This document shows positions 12,265 to 24,827 of a DNA stretch of 64,000 bases, piece after piece (the stretch's first letter is position 1; the number at the start of each line of letters is the position of its first letter). This DNA comes from Piliocolobus tephrosceles (lineage: Eukaryota; Chordata; Mammalia; Primates; Cercopithecidae). The position numbers were made by a program, and so were the translations under genes. The notes below the pieces were generated by a model, which made no database searches, was not told where the DNA came from, and was given only the letters and a program-made list of their open reading frames with translations. The stretch spans positions 91,659,298-91,723,297 of the forward strand of contig NC_045441.1 of NCBI RefSeq assembly GCF_002776525.5, in the 5' to 3' direction.

Positions 12265-13676
12265 GCTCTATTTTACTTACATAATTTATGATACAGAAGA
12301 TGAAGGTAGATTTTGGAGAAAGAGCAGAGGGAAATAATTTCTTCTTTCCTCCTCCTCCTTCAGAGTGAAACGAGTGTTTCCTTTCTCTGCAAACAGAAAC
12401 ACTTTTCAATTGGGACAGGTGAGGCAGACTCTAAGAATATATAATTTGCCTTGGTGTACAATTACATATCTTTTGTAGAGTGATATATGGAGAGGAATTA
12501 TCCAAGAAACCTAATTTTGTTTGTTTTTATAGCAATTACTCACTAAATTAAAATGACTTTTGTTGGTATGCTTATTTTAAAGACAACAGGGAAAAAAATA
12601 AAATTATTTTTAGTGAGATTTAACCTGAATTGAATTAGGATAGGGTCAAGACTGGTGGTGAACTGGGAATACTTTAAACACTAGCTTTCCAGGAGAAGGA
12701 TGAGGGGCAAAGAAGCCTTGATGTGTAGCATCTGACCATTTTTACAGTATAAATAAACAAGTACCATCATGGCCAAGTTCGAGTTACCCAAAAAGAGGTC
12801 ACTGAATACAAAACTAGGAAAAGATTCACACAATTGGCCTTCAGAACCTTCAGAGGAACCACTGAGAGACTCTCCACAAAGAGATAGTTGAAACTACAGA
12901 AAAGATGACATAATCCAAGAAAAATTACAGAGAAAGTATGTTGAGGATTCTATCATCTTCAAGAACACTGAAAATATATTAAGGCTTCTATTTCATTTAT
13001 CTTTGTCTCATACTTAATTTTGGACTTTTTCCCAGACATTAGATTATAAGACTGTTCTAACTATCTTTGATCCTTTTTATTTGCAGTAAAATATTTTAAA
13101 TAGGTGTTGAACTGCAAATGGAGGGGGCATAAAAATTGACTCCATAAAAATGATTCTTGAAGGAAAAAAGCACATGTCTGACTTGTTAATTAAAAATAAT
13201 ACTAATAGAGTAAATCTCTGTGATGACCACCTGTAGTTTTTTTAATAAAGGCAATGTTTTATAACTTATGGATATTCTGAGCAAATTCCTCTATTTCTAA
13301 AGTACTTTTACAAGTACTTTTACTGGAAGTTGTAGATTAGTTGTAAGGCAGCCTTCAAGATTTAGGTTGGAAGAAAGGTGAACAATAGAATCCTGAGGGA
13401 GGCCACAGATGGTAAGGGTCTGCTTATGAACAGAAATTAAATCTAATCCATGAAGCAGAGAAAAAGAATATCATAAAGATTTCCTTGGAGGCCAAGGAAA
13501 TAGAGCTAAAGGGACAGGATTTCTCTTCACATAATTTAAGTTTGTGAACAATTCAAGAATCCAGTTGCTGTAACGGAGAAGTACCGAACAAAGTAGCATT
13601 TAACAAAAACACCCTTGGGTGCTAGTACCTGAAAATAGAGAACAGAAATAGCTGCTGAATAGAAGAATTTTTAGTT
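12265..13676. other. Intergenic stretch, nothing recognised
   Basis: This is AT-rich sequence without identifiable repeat or coding content. It ends at the Alu and assembly gap. Confidence 0.5.
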
Positions 13677-13797
13677 GGCCGGGNNNNNNNNNNNNNNNNN
13701 NNNNNNNNNNNNNNNNNNNNNNNNNNNNNNNNNNNNNNNNNNNNNNNNNNNNNNNNNNNNNNNNNNNNNNNNNNNNNNNNNNNAAAAAAAAAAAAAA
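13677..13797 (+). mobile_element. Young Alu truncated by an assembly gap
   Basis: GGCCGGG (13677-13683), the first bases of a young Alu, is followed by 100 N and then an A tail of about 16 bases. The flanks share AAGAATTTTTA (13663-13673 and 13798-13808), as expected of a target-site duplication. The missing sequence is therefore almost certainly about 280 bp of Alu body, not the 100 bases shown. Confidence 0.8.
13684..13783. other. Assembly gap, exactly 100 N
   Basis: A run of exactly 100 N is the usual placeholder for a gap of unknown length. Confidence 0.98.
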
Positions 13798-13808
13798 AAG
13801 AATTTTTA

Positions 13809-16800
13809 AAGAACAAAGTGATATATTAAACTTTTCTACCCTTATTGAACTGTAGACTTCTCATTGGTCTACCTGTTTACAGGGTTTCTACCTGCACAGT
13901 CCCCCACACACTCTAATGCCTCATCATTTTAAGTAGCTTCTTGAGGGGTTTGGAATTTGGCTGATTCATCACAGAGGATAACCAGAAATACAAAAAAGCA
14001 AGACAATGATCTTAAGAGTCTCTTTGATAACATACCTGATAATTTTGTCCTGAAACCCAACTGGTGTAAGCAGATATTACTATTTTAGAATGAAAACATA
14101 CAGCTATGAGTGATTTATTCTCTTTCATATTCTGCACCTCACTGGCCAGCATGGGACACAAGTGGAAAAGTAAGGTACCTGATACTATTTAGAAGTAGGA
14201 TCATTTGCTCTGCTATCATAATTGTATGATAATACAGATTTGTGCATCTCACATCAGATTCTCCGTAGCAGTTACCCAAAGGTGCAGGCTTAGATCTTTC
14301 TTAAGATAAGCAAATAAAACATTTCCTTAATGGATTGATAACAACATCATCCGTTTTATCACTTCTGCAAATTCATCTTCTGACACAGATTCAGATTACC
14401 CTCAAATGTGCATTTAAGTATCGGATACCACCTAAATGTCAGAAGGAGGAAAAAAAAGACTAATCTCAGCAGTCTGGAAGAAGGATGTTGTCAAAGGTCA
14501 TCAACAAGTCTGACAAAACAGTACTCATTAACAGTGTCTGTCAGCACCTCCATTTGGAAGTAATTTGGATATTTGCAGTGACCCCATCAATTCTGATTGG
14601 CTGGCCAGTGACCTTGACCCGGGTGAAACCTGTTCAGTGTAGCTCATACAATGCACTGTAGGTGGAATCCAGGATGACAGATGGCAGTGGGGTTAGTGAA
14701 GAGGAACTTGTCCATCACTGCTATTGAAGATGAAACTAGTCAACAGTATAATTCAACTGGCACAGGAGTTGTATATGCCACAAGAGAATTATTTGCATAT
14801 GCCACAAGAGAATTCTTTAAGTTCCTTTATTTTTAAAGAAATGTTATAGTCTCGTGATCTCAGAGTTCATGAGACTGATGAATACATGGCAAAGAGAGCA
14901 TAGCTGCTAGACTTTAGCAACAGAGTAGACATTTCAAAACTTGTCTTTGACTCAAAAGTCAAGGCCTGAAAAGTCATGCTAGCTATGTCTTTACCATGGA
15001 TAAATTCCTTATCAAAAACTAGTCCCTTTAGTATATTTTTTTTCATTCTTACTGACTGGATTAGTTTCCTGCAGAGGTAATTGCCTTACACTTGCCGGTA
15101 GACACATCCATTTCTTTCACCTCTGTCACATATCATTGAATCAATGCGAAATAAAACTATGACAAAAGAGTGTATTATACTTTCAAGTGCTGGATTAATA
15201 AGACTATAAAAGCAATTACATATTCTGGGAATAATTAACCTTTAATAAAACAATCTGGATTTTTTGCAGTTTCAGAAGCACTTCTTTTTACATAAAAACT
15301 AGGAATGAGGAGGATATTGAAAGACAGCACTGTGTTTTAATTCTTAATAGTTCAAAAAAAAAATTAAGACACATTAGTTGACAAAAGACCTAATGAAAAT
15401 ACATGTAAGTTCTAATGTTAACATATGTATAAAATGATCAAAAAGAAAATATGCACAACTTTCAATTACTCACGGAATGTTTTAAAAATCTTAAGAATCC
15501 TAAGAACTGAAGACCTCTCCTGCCCGTTGACTGCCTGAGCTCAGGAGTTTTTCAAAAATCTTCACCCTTGGCTCCTTAAAATGTTTTTGGACAGAACAGA
15601 AGAAAAGAAGCAAGGAGGAAGGAGAAAAGTAGATGAAAGGAGGAAAGGGAAAAGAAGAGGGAAAAAGTTAAAAATTAGTCAATCAGCTCCAATCAAAATG
15701 AATTTTTAAAAAGTGGATTGATTTATAGCATAATAAAAGGTTAAATCTGTCACAGGAAACTGACAGATTATGTAGTTGATTTCCTACATTGTGGATTATT
15801 CTACTCATTTTCTATATCTAGCATTTAGATGTGCTTCAATGTTTAGGACATGTTGAAAGTCCTTAATAAGAACCCACTAAACTCTGCTTAGTAATTAGAT
15901 ATCATGATTATTCACATTCTAGTTTAAAAAGGAGACTTACTGCAAAGCAAAGTACTGTCTTGCTCATACAGACCCCAACCTACAGACATTTATGGATTAG
16001 TTATTTTTTCATTTTGTCATTTTGTAATCTCTTTGTCATAAGAGATTACATCATCCAAATGGCTTTTAGGATAATGCATCGTTTTCACTGAAACACTTTG
16101 CGTAACTGAATTTGAGACACCTTCCATTCACATAGAGCAGCTTTTATAAAAATTGCCTCAGCCAGGCTCATTTCAGCTATATTTACACTACTTGTTTTAA
16201 TGTGCATATTGTCATGACACACAGAGACTGCATTAAGTAATTAAGAGGCTGACTACATAGTGTCATTTACTGTATGAAACTGAATCTGTGGCTTCAATCA
16301 ATAATCATGTGAAAGTGCCTAGAGCTCCAGGATTAAGACACAACCTGCTGAGTTAAGAGGGGAGGTCCAAATGGGAGCATGCTAATTTGTGATACCATCC
16401 TGAAAGTTTCAGTTCAATTTTAATTAGTCATAAAACATAGCATAAACCATGTTGTTAACTAAACCATCCAAGACAAAGTCTTCCTTTCCTTAGCAAAGAT
16501 TCAAAATAGAGGTAAAGATAAAAGCAAATATTCAACTGAGCAGAAGAAGAGACATTAATTTTATCTGCCTTTCCGGGGCATGACTTATATCCTGAAGAGG
16601 AGCTTAATCCTGTAATTGCTGTAGGCCTTCTTATTTTTTTGCCGAGTAATGCCATTTTTGAAGTGCTAATATCACTGTAAATACAACTCGTTTAATATGA
16701 GTTTCTATCGTTCCACTGGTGAAAGGGCTATGCAGCTGTTGTTTGCTAAATTGTCATTTGTTGGGTTAAAAGTTCGTCCTACACATCCAGCGTATGGTCA

Positions 16801-17675
16801 CCACTCAGGAATCAAATGACCACACCAGAGCTACATACTATGTGGATCATATAATTTGTTTTGGATCAGCTTCCTTCCAGATGCTAAAATCTGGTATATT
16901 TATTAAGAGTTGGCTAAAACCCTGATTCACTCTGGAGTTTGACTGGAAAAGACTAATTGAATGGGACCCATCCCAACACATATGTCTCCTCAAAGCTGAA
17001 AGTGATTTAGGGCTTTGAGGGCAGTTAGTGACCATTGGATAGATTTGTACTCATTCTAGGCAGCTAGCGTGCAGCAGTGTTTCCATCCTACAAGAAAACT
17101 TGTGGTGAATATTTCCCAGATGGCTTTTTCAGACAGAGGTCTCTTACAAAAGAAGAAAAGAACACTTTAACAAAGTCCAAAGAACAGCTCATGTTGAAGA
17201 CTTTTTTTTTTTTTTAAGGACAAATTCAGAGGTCTTTTCAAACTCTACAGGGTGCTTTTGGAATATGTTTGGAATGTAAACACATGCCTGACTGAATTGC
17301 CCAGCTGCTACCTGGCTTACAGAGTGACCTTTCATAGAATTCTCTAATTTTAAATCAAAAAGAAATCTGGGTGAACCTTGGGGTCATTCTGTCCCTTTCT
17401 TTACAGAAAAGCAAAATGAAACTAAGGTAAGCGATGCACTTACATAAACTGGATTTCCATCGAAGCTGCCATGTTCCTTCTCATTCCGGAGGGTAACCTG
17501 GGCTCTGTGGCACAGGTGTAACTTCATAGCATGGTATTTATTGCTGACGTTGTTCTCTTGCTTTATATTCATGTATTCTGTCCCTTTCAGTTCTGATTCA
17601 TTCTCTTCCTGTTTCCTGCATTTACTCCTGTTCTCCTAGTCTTTTTTGTCATTACTCTTTTTAAAAACATCTCTC
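13809..17675. other. Intergenic stretch, repeat-poor; possible conserved element
   Basis: No Alu, L1 or LTR is seen over nearly 3.9 kb. A short direct duplication lies at 14773-14814 (ATATGCCACAAGAGAATT twice, 24-bp period). A purine-rich patch lies at 15595-15665. The part at about 15990-16440 is compositionally plain, rich in TAATTA/ATTA-type sites and free of repeats. No gene is seen. Confidence 0.5.
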
Positions 17676-17991
17676 AGCCAGGCGTGATGGCTCACGCCTA
17701 TAATCCCAGCAGTTTGGGAGGCCGAGGCGGGTAAATCATGAGGTTAGGAGTTGAAGACCAGCCTGGGCAACATGGTGAAACCTCATCTCTACTAAAAATA
17801 CAAAAAATCAGCTGGGCATGGTGGCATGCCTGTAATCCCAGCTACTCGGGAGGCTGAGGCAGGAGAATTGCTTGAACCTGGGAGGCAGAGGTGGCAGTGA
17901 GCTGAGATCCGGCCACTGCACTCCAGCCCGGGCAACAGTATGAGACTCCGTCTCAAAAAATAACAAAATAAAAAATAAAAAATAAAAAAAA
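17676..17991 (+). mobile_element. Alu (S/Y-like)
   Basis: It runs from AGCCAGGCGTGATGGCTC to a tail of (AAAAT)n type. The right monomer has GAGATCCGGCCACTGCACTCC, a form common in Old World monkey Alus. Confidence 0.93.
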
Positions 17992-20029
17992 GATATGTTC
18001 ACTTGATTAAAGGATTACGTACAACTAGCTCAGGAAGAGAAAACAACACCTCTAAAATGCAGACATAACTGATGTGGCTTGAATGAGACCGGAATTTGAA
18101 TGTCCCGTTTTACACCAAGGTGAACTAATCCAGGTATTTAATTTAGGCTTTTTACGGTTTTAAGGAATCTATCTGACAACTGTGGATTTAACTTCCCTTC
18201 CCAAGTGAGCAGTTGACTCAAATATTTCCCGTTATTTGTTATCATTACGCACACACATATACACATACTCACACTCTACAGCTGGACTACAAATGTCCAA
18301 AAGAAATAAGCCCATTTAAATAAAAGTGAATTAACTTAACCTTCAATCTTATGTATCTGGAATGTGTTATTGTAGCCACAAAACAATGACTGTTGGAGAT
18401 ACCATGTTAAAATTACAGAAATGTATTGTAATCCTAATCATTAACCATCATGTGGTCTACAAATTAAGGAAATGAGAATAACCCAGGACAGTGAAAGATT
18501 TTATGAGAGAGCAGCAGAAAATAATTCACAGTAAGACACAGATGGGGAAATGTGTCATGTGGAATGCACGTTTGACTAACGGAAGCCCCAGTGGTTGGGA
18601 TAAGATGAAAGCATAACGCAGAGCCCAGTGGGAAGGGGCACAGAGTACACTGGCACAAAGTGCAGTGGCTCATGCCGATGGAATGACTGAAAGACACAGC
18701 AAAGGAGCAAACCGAGCTCCTTTAACTGAACCTTAAGCAATCACCACCTCTGACTAATATCAGCCCAGGATGTGAAAGGTCATTCAGCAGCAAATTGGAT
18801 GACACGGTTTGTTTTATATAACTAAGAAGTATTTGGAATGAACTGGTAGAGATTAAGTCCTGGTATGGCAGGTTAAATTAGAGATAGTTTACTTTGCTCT
18901 CTCTCTCTTTTCTCTCTTCCTCCCAGGCCATAGTACTTCCTTGCCCCTTGAGATTTTTGCATAGCTTGATTAAAAATTAAATTGCTTCGAAAAAATTGCC
19001 TCTGGGCTTTAGTTTTCTAGTGCCTGAGTTCTTTGAGGGGACCATGCTGGGGAATCAGAAGAGAGCAATAAGTGGGAGGAAGAAAGAGGAAGGAGAGATT
19101 TTTAGAGGCCAGGAAAGGAAGAAAGCCTCCTGGTCCTAGAGCAGCGGGGAATCTCTCTGGCTTCCCAGAGAGTAGCAGAGACTAAGAAGGTGACAATGAT
19201 GGGGCTTTCAGACAGTCAAAGACCCTGGCTGTACTAGACATGTGATTGACAGAAGAGGCTTATATCAAGAATCCTCCTGGCTTAGAAAACAAGGTCATCC
19301 ACAGTGATCCTGACTGGAGTAGCACCCAGATGCCTGTGCAGTTGCAATAACAGTGATGACTGCCAGGCTGGTATTCTGAAAATTGTCCCTGTTAAATTAT
19401 TTTAAAATTATTTTAAAACATTTTTGTATTGCAAACTACATACAATTTTATTGTGATGCCAGGTTATTTTGACATTTGGAAATCTCACCCTTATGCCTTG
19501 AATTCAAAGCATATGAATCTCTTACTCCATTTTTTTCTGCCTTGACTCCAATCCACCCACAGCCTGCAATCGTAGGCAGATCTGTGCTTCTATGAGTCAT
19601 ACTGTACTGTCACATTGAGTAACTTGCAGTATAAGGAAAGAAAGAAAAGTTCTCTAATTTAGACATTGGATTTTCCAAATCAACAGGATTTCAACATGAC
19701 AGAAACTGATTTTGGTACTTCTGCATCTGACTGTGCCTATGAACCAAGAAAGACAAAAACAAACTGGAAAGTGTACTTTGAAACAAAATACAACGCTTGC
19801 CAATAAAAAATTGTTATCCTTGTTTAAAAAAAAATTGTCTAACCAAAGTTATCAAAGGAGAGTTGGGATTATTTGAAGAATAAAAAGGTAGAAGGAAATC
19901 CTTGGAGTTAGTTAAAATACCTCAGCATTCTTCCTTTAACTGGTATAGAGGCATAAATTGCTTTTAATTAGCATATTAAAAATTGCATGAAAATATTCTT
20001 ATGACTCAAAGGCACACTAGTTGGGGGGT
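17992..20029. other. Intergenic stretch, no gene seen
   Basis: It contains a short CA-rich stretch (about 18248-18275) and a CT-rich patch (about 18896-18926). Otherwise it is unassigned. The 77-codon frame at 18464-18697 has no family resemblance. Confidence 0.5.
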
Positions 20030-20485
20030 GTGTATATAGAGATTTTTTGAAATGTAATTTATATACCATTCAATTCACCCATTTAGATGTATATTAATTG
20101 TGCAACTACCACCATAATCTAGTATATTTTTATCACCTTGAAAAGAAATTCTGTAGTGTGTGGCAGTCAGTTTTAATCCTCTTCCCCTTCTTCCACTCCA
20201 GGCAGCCACTAGCTTATGTTCTATCTCTATGGGTTTTCTCATGCTAGACATTTCAGATATACGGAATTATACAATATATGGTCACTTGTGACTAGTTTCT
20301 TTCACTTAGCATAATGTTTTCAATGTTCATACATGTTGTAGCACATACGAGTATTTCATTTTTTTTAATTGCTTAATTTTCTGTTGTATGGATGTATCAT
20401 CTTAAATTTATCCACTTATCAGTTGATGCATATTTGAGTTGTTTCTACTTTTTAGTTTTATGCATAATTTATATACATATATGAG
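20030..20485 (-). mobile_element. Old L1M-type 3' fragment
   Basis: The text is antisense to the 3' end of an old L1: ATACCATTCAATTCACCCATTT, GTGCAACTACCACCATAATCTAG, CATGCTAGACATTTCAGATATACGG, TTTCACTTAGCATAATG and CACTTATCAGTTGATGCATATTTG. It is heavily diverged. Confidence 0.75.
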
Positions 20486-21411
20486 GTTGAACTTTACAAT
20501 GATCAAATAGTATTTTAGTTTCATTATTTATGATTCAATAAAGGTCCATGTCATATTAACTTTATGTTTATTAACTTTATGTTAATTAACTTTATCTTCT
20601 AAAATTTGTATCCAAAGGTATGTTTACAATTTACATTTCTTCTAATTACATTTTTAATATTTTCTATTATAAATATTTCATAATGAGTACACTAAAATTT
20701 TATAAGTTATGAATGTATGACATAGATATATTTATATAAGACTTCTGTCAAAATCGGTAAATATTTTACAGAATACTACAACTCCTAGTCCTCACTTTCT
20801 TGCTTCAATGAATTGTCTAGATGAAACCATCCTCAGTGATTGCTGAGTCTGAAAGTTTTCACTTCCCGTCTCTTTGATACTATACTCTCTAAATTTGGAA
20901 GGAGAAAATTGGATTCCTTGCTTACTAGGCTTTAAGGAATGATTGGCACCCTCATCAATTTGTAGCCATAGATGCTGTTTTAAGGCACACTCTGTTAAAT
21001 ATCACCACTGCTCAGAGTGTGGCAACTCATCAGCACCAGGACACTTGGTCCTGAAATAGTAGTGCTCACAGAACCAGAGATAATGCTGTTCCTCAAACAT
21101 AGAAGATGAGCGGAACACTCAAAATCATCTTTTAGAACTAACATGATACCCTTATTTATAAGAATTGAAGGCCTTTTCACATGTAGATAAGAAAAAAACT
21201 TGATATTCTGTTTCAGGAGACAATACAGCACTGAGACAGAGAAGATTCTCCTCTTAGCTTCTCTCCCCACCATTCATTCTCTTACCACAAGAATGACAAT
21301 GGGAGAGAATTTACCCGATCTCATTTTATGCTTTCAACATTCCTTGATACATAGTTGATTCTGGAAATACATGTGGAAAGTTGCATCACAATGTGAACAA
21401 TACAGTATAAA
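20486..21411. other. Intergenic stretch, no gene seen
   Basis: This is AT-rich sequence. A small imperfect repeat of TTAACTTTATGTT lies near 20556-20595. A 92-codon minus frame (20995-21273) has no recognisable product. Confidence 0.5.
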
Positions 21412-21424
21412 CTTTTAATTTTTA

Positions 21425-21745
21425 GTCTGGATGTGGTGGCTCATGCCTGTAATCCCAGCCTGTAATCGCAGCACTTTGCAAGGTCGAGCCAGGTGGATCG
21501 CCTTAGGCCAGGAGTTTGAGACCAGCCTGGCCAACGTGGTGAAACTCCTTTGGTAATAAAATTACAAAAAAAAAAAAATGGCCAGGCATGGTGGCACATG
21601 CCTGTAATCCCACTCCGGAGGCTGAGGCAGTATAATTAGTTGAACCCCACAGGCGGAGGTTGCAGTGAGCCAAAATCACACCACTGCACTCCAGCCTGGG
21701 TGACAGAGCCAGACTCTGTTTCAAAAACAACAACAACAAAAAACC
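21425..21745 (+). mobile_element. Alu (older, S/J-like) with exact target duplication
   Basis: It is flanked by CTTTTAATTTTTA at 21412-21424 and 21746-21758. The left monomer has a small internal duplication (CCTGTAATCCCAG then CCTGTAATCGCAG), and the linker is A-rich. Confidence 0.93.
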
Positions 21746-21758
21746 CTTTTAATTTTTA

Positions 21759-22514
21759 AAGAAAATTACACCTGCTTAGGCATATAGGCACATATTCCTT
21801 ATTATGTTTCCTATTTATATGGATTACTTGAATGATAATGCTAACTAGCTAAAGTGCTAGGTAGGACCAAAAAGATTATTAGTTAACCTGCAATAGAAAT
21901 GCTTTGCATTTCAATCTGGATAGAACTTGCCAATTGACATTGATCTTAACGTGTTAACTGGTTAACCCATGACCTATTTTAGCAGTCAACTAATTAGTAT
22001 TCTATTGTACTGGAGTCCATAAAGGCACCAGAGAATAACGCAGGTGATAGTCTTCCCCAGTCTTAGAGCTAAAGCAAATTAAACTGATCAGCAATTGGAT
22101 AGCTCATGTATATGCGTGACTTATGTGAGCCTGTCAGTAGTGATGCCCTCAGAAAAATATTTCTTCTAACCATGTTCTGTGAAACACAAACCCCAATCTC
22201 AACCCACTAAGCTCAAGCAAGAAATGCTGCATGCTGCATTCCTGTCTTCTCAAGTATGCACATTGTGTTGTTGTTTACTAATGACTAAAGAATTTTGCAA
22301 TAAAGCACTGATTTAATTTTGTATATTCCATCCAGCTTTGCTCAGTTATTCTCACAGCCCACTTAGCTCCTTGTTGAAATTTTTACTTTCTTTGAGTAAA
22401 TACTATTAACATGCTTTGAAAATCATATTCCAAGATCATGTGTTAGAGAACACTGCTTTTGACAATTTAAAATTCAGTCACATCCAAAGTAAACTTGGCC
22501 TTGCCAACTTAGAA
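21759..22514. other. Intergenic stretch, no gene seen
   Basis: This is unassigned AT-rich sequence between an Alu and an L1. Confidence 0.5.
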
Positions 22515-23383
22515 AGGAAGAAAAAATCAACCCCATCAAAAAGTGGGCGAAGGATATGAACAGACACTTCTCAAAAGAAAACATGTATGCAGCCAACAGA
22601 CATATGAAAAAATGCTCATCATCACTGGCCATCAGAGAAATGGAAATCAAAACCACTATGAGATACCATCTCACACCAGTTAGAATGGCGATCATTAAAA
22701 AGTCAGACAACAACAGGTGCTGGAGAGGATGTGGAGAAACAGGAACACTTTTACACTGTTGCTGGGACTGTAAACTAGTTCAACCATTGTGGAAGACAGT
22801 GTGGCGATTCCTCAAGGATCTAAAACTAGAAATACCATGTGACCCAGCCATCCCATTACTGGGATGTACCCAAAGGATTATAAATCATGCTGCTATAAAG
22901 ACACATGCACATGTATGTTTATTGCAGCACTATTCACAATAGCAAAGATCTGGAACCAACCCAAATGTCCATCAATGATAGAATGGATTAAGAAAATGTG
23001 GCACATATACACCATGGAATACTATGCAGCCATAAGAAAGGATGAGTTCATGTCCTGTGTAGGGACGTGGATGAAGCTGGAAACCATCATTCTGAGCAAA
23101 CTATCGCAAGGACGGAAAACCAAACACCGTATGTTCTCATTCATAGGTGGGAATTGAACAATGAGAACACTTGACACCGGGTGGGGAATATTACACAGTG
23201 GGGCCTGTCATGGGGTGGGGGGAGGGGGAGGGATAGCATTAGGAGATATAGCTAATGTAAATGATGAGTTAATGGGTGCAGTACACCAACATGGCACATG
23301 TATATATATAGAACAAACCTGCATGTTGTGTACGTGTACCCGAGAACTTAAAGTATAATAATAAAAATTTAAAAATTTAAAAA
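22515..23383 (+). mobile_element. 5'-truncated primate L1 (ORF2 end plus 3' UTR)
   Basis: It starts within ORF2 at the segment encoding MNRHFSKENMYAANRHMKK (22556 onward). It passes through CWRGCGETGTLLHC, then shifts frame into the IWNQPKCPSMIEWIKKMWHI segment. It ends with the 3' UTR and an A-rich tail (AATAATAAAAATTTAAAAAT). The frameshift and 5' truncation make it dead. It is of primate (L1PA/L1PB) age. Confidence 0.92.
23212..23232 (+). other. G-quadruplex motif in L1 3' UTR
   Basis: Four uninterrupted runs of three or more G within 21 bases (runs of 4, 6, 5 and 3) sit in the L1 3' UTR. This polypurine block is characteristic of primate L1 3' UTRs and can fold as a quadruplex. Confidence 0.75.
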
Positions 23384-24299
23384 AGCTGCTTTATTGCCTT
23401 AAAATTCTTTTACCTCACTTTTCAATACTCTGACAAGATAAAGCTCTTTGAGTTACATTTAGTATTATCTCTATTGAATAATGGTTAAAATAAAGAAGAA
23501 AATGGGAGTGACCTAGTACAATGGAATAAGGAATAAACATTAGGAATTGTAAAGTTTGGCTGTGTACAGCAGGAGGCTTGGGGATTTAGGATTTAGTCAG
23601 CAGGATGCACTTAGGTCCACTGCACTTAGTTCAGGAATGGCAAAAACATGATTAGTCCAACCCAAATGTGAATCCCAGTTGGCAACAAGAGATATCCAGG
23701 AATTCTGGGCCTGACTCCTGATTCTCCAAGTTCTTCTGCCAGATGCAAGACCACTAGGGAGTAGCGACTCAAGAAGATGACACAGAGGTTGGCAGTATTG
23801 CATGTGATTCAGGGGAAGAAAGGGTTCAAGTGGGTGTGCCTGACAATGAGGTGTGCGATGTGATGACTACACCACAGGGGGACCAAGTGTGAGCAGAGAG
23901 CCAACAGGTGCCCCAGGGATTTTGAGGAGCCAAGCAGAGTTAATTGTGCACACAAGGAGTTAGATCACTGTAAGAATTCACTTGAAAACTAGAGCTGCTT
24001 GGTAATAACAAACATGCATTTATAACAAACAAGACTGCAGCATTTATTATATTTTCAGCATTTGAAATTGCTTGCTATTAACATGAAAAGTACAGCTCTG
24101 ACCAGAAATGATCAGAATTATATGGTACAGTTATTAAAGTCGCATTCTTGCAATACCTCCCATATTAATAATAATAAGAAAATGTTAAGATATTAAGAAG
24201 ATAATGTTATCTTCTTTGGCACACAGCTAGAAAATTCCCTTGTTCTAATTCTCCAGTATTATCTAGGCATTTGTTCTTATGGAGCAATTTAAAATCCCT
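23384..24299. other. Intergenic stretch, no gene seen
   Basis: This is unassigned sequence. A 68-codon minus frame (23597-23803) has no recognisable product. Confidence 0.5.
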
Positions 24300-24420
24300 A
24301 AAACGTTATTGAGAAATTACTATGTGCAGGCAAACATGCCAGACAATAAAAAGGAGATAACCATGTGGAAAGGACTCTGCCCTCTAGGAGTTGATCCTCA
24401 ATGAAGTGTTATTGGATTAT
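24300..24420 (-). mobile_element. L2 3'-end fragment (tentative)
   Basis: TGAGAAATTACTATGTGCAGG, then GACAATAAAAAGGAGATAACCATG and CTGCCCTCTAGGAGTTGATC resemble the antisense L2 3' end. It is short and diverged. Confidence 0.45.
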
Positions 24421-24699
24421 GATATAAGTCAATTGAGGTTCTGAAATAATTCACTTTGTTTAACACATATTTTTTATTTTTTATAAAAACCATATATTTA
24501 ATATGTAAAACATGATGTTTTGATACACATCTGGACTAAAATAAGCAAATTAACATATTCATTTCCTCACTTACTTTATTGTTGTTATCATGAGAGCACC
24601 TGAAATGTTCTGTTAGAAAATTTCCATGTCTGGTTTATTCATTTTGCATAATGTCTTCCAGGTTCATCCGTGTTTTTGTAAGTAGCAGAATTTCCTTTT

Positions 24700-24827
24700 T
24701 TAAGGCTGCATAATATCTCATTTTGTGTGTGTATGTTATATAAGTTATATATGTTACATACAAGTTATATATAACCTGTTTTGTATATACACACACACAA
24801 AATGAGGATAATTATTATGTAGCCTTA
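24700..24827. repeat. Inverted repeat (hairpin) inside the L1MB
   Basis: The left arm 24700-24734 (TTAAGGCTGCATAATA...CTCATTTTGTGTGTGTAT) is repeated in reverse complement at 24786-24827 with a 6-base insertion. About 50 AT-rich bases separate the arms. Normal L1 has only the left arm, so the right arm is an added inverted copy. Confidence 0.75.

Noticed and set aside
22556..23157. Overlapping open frames of 128 and 97 codons.
   Set aside because: They are two frames of a frameshifted L1 ORF2 C-terminus, already covered by the L1 entry.
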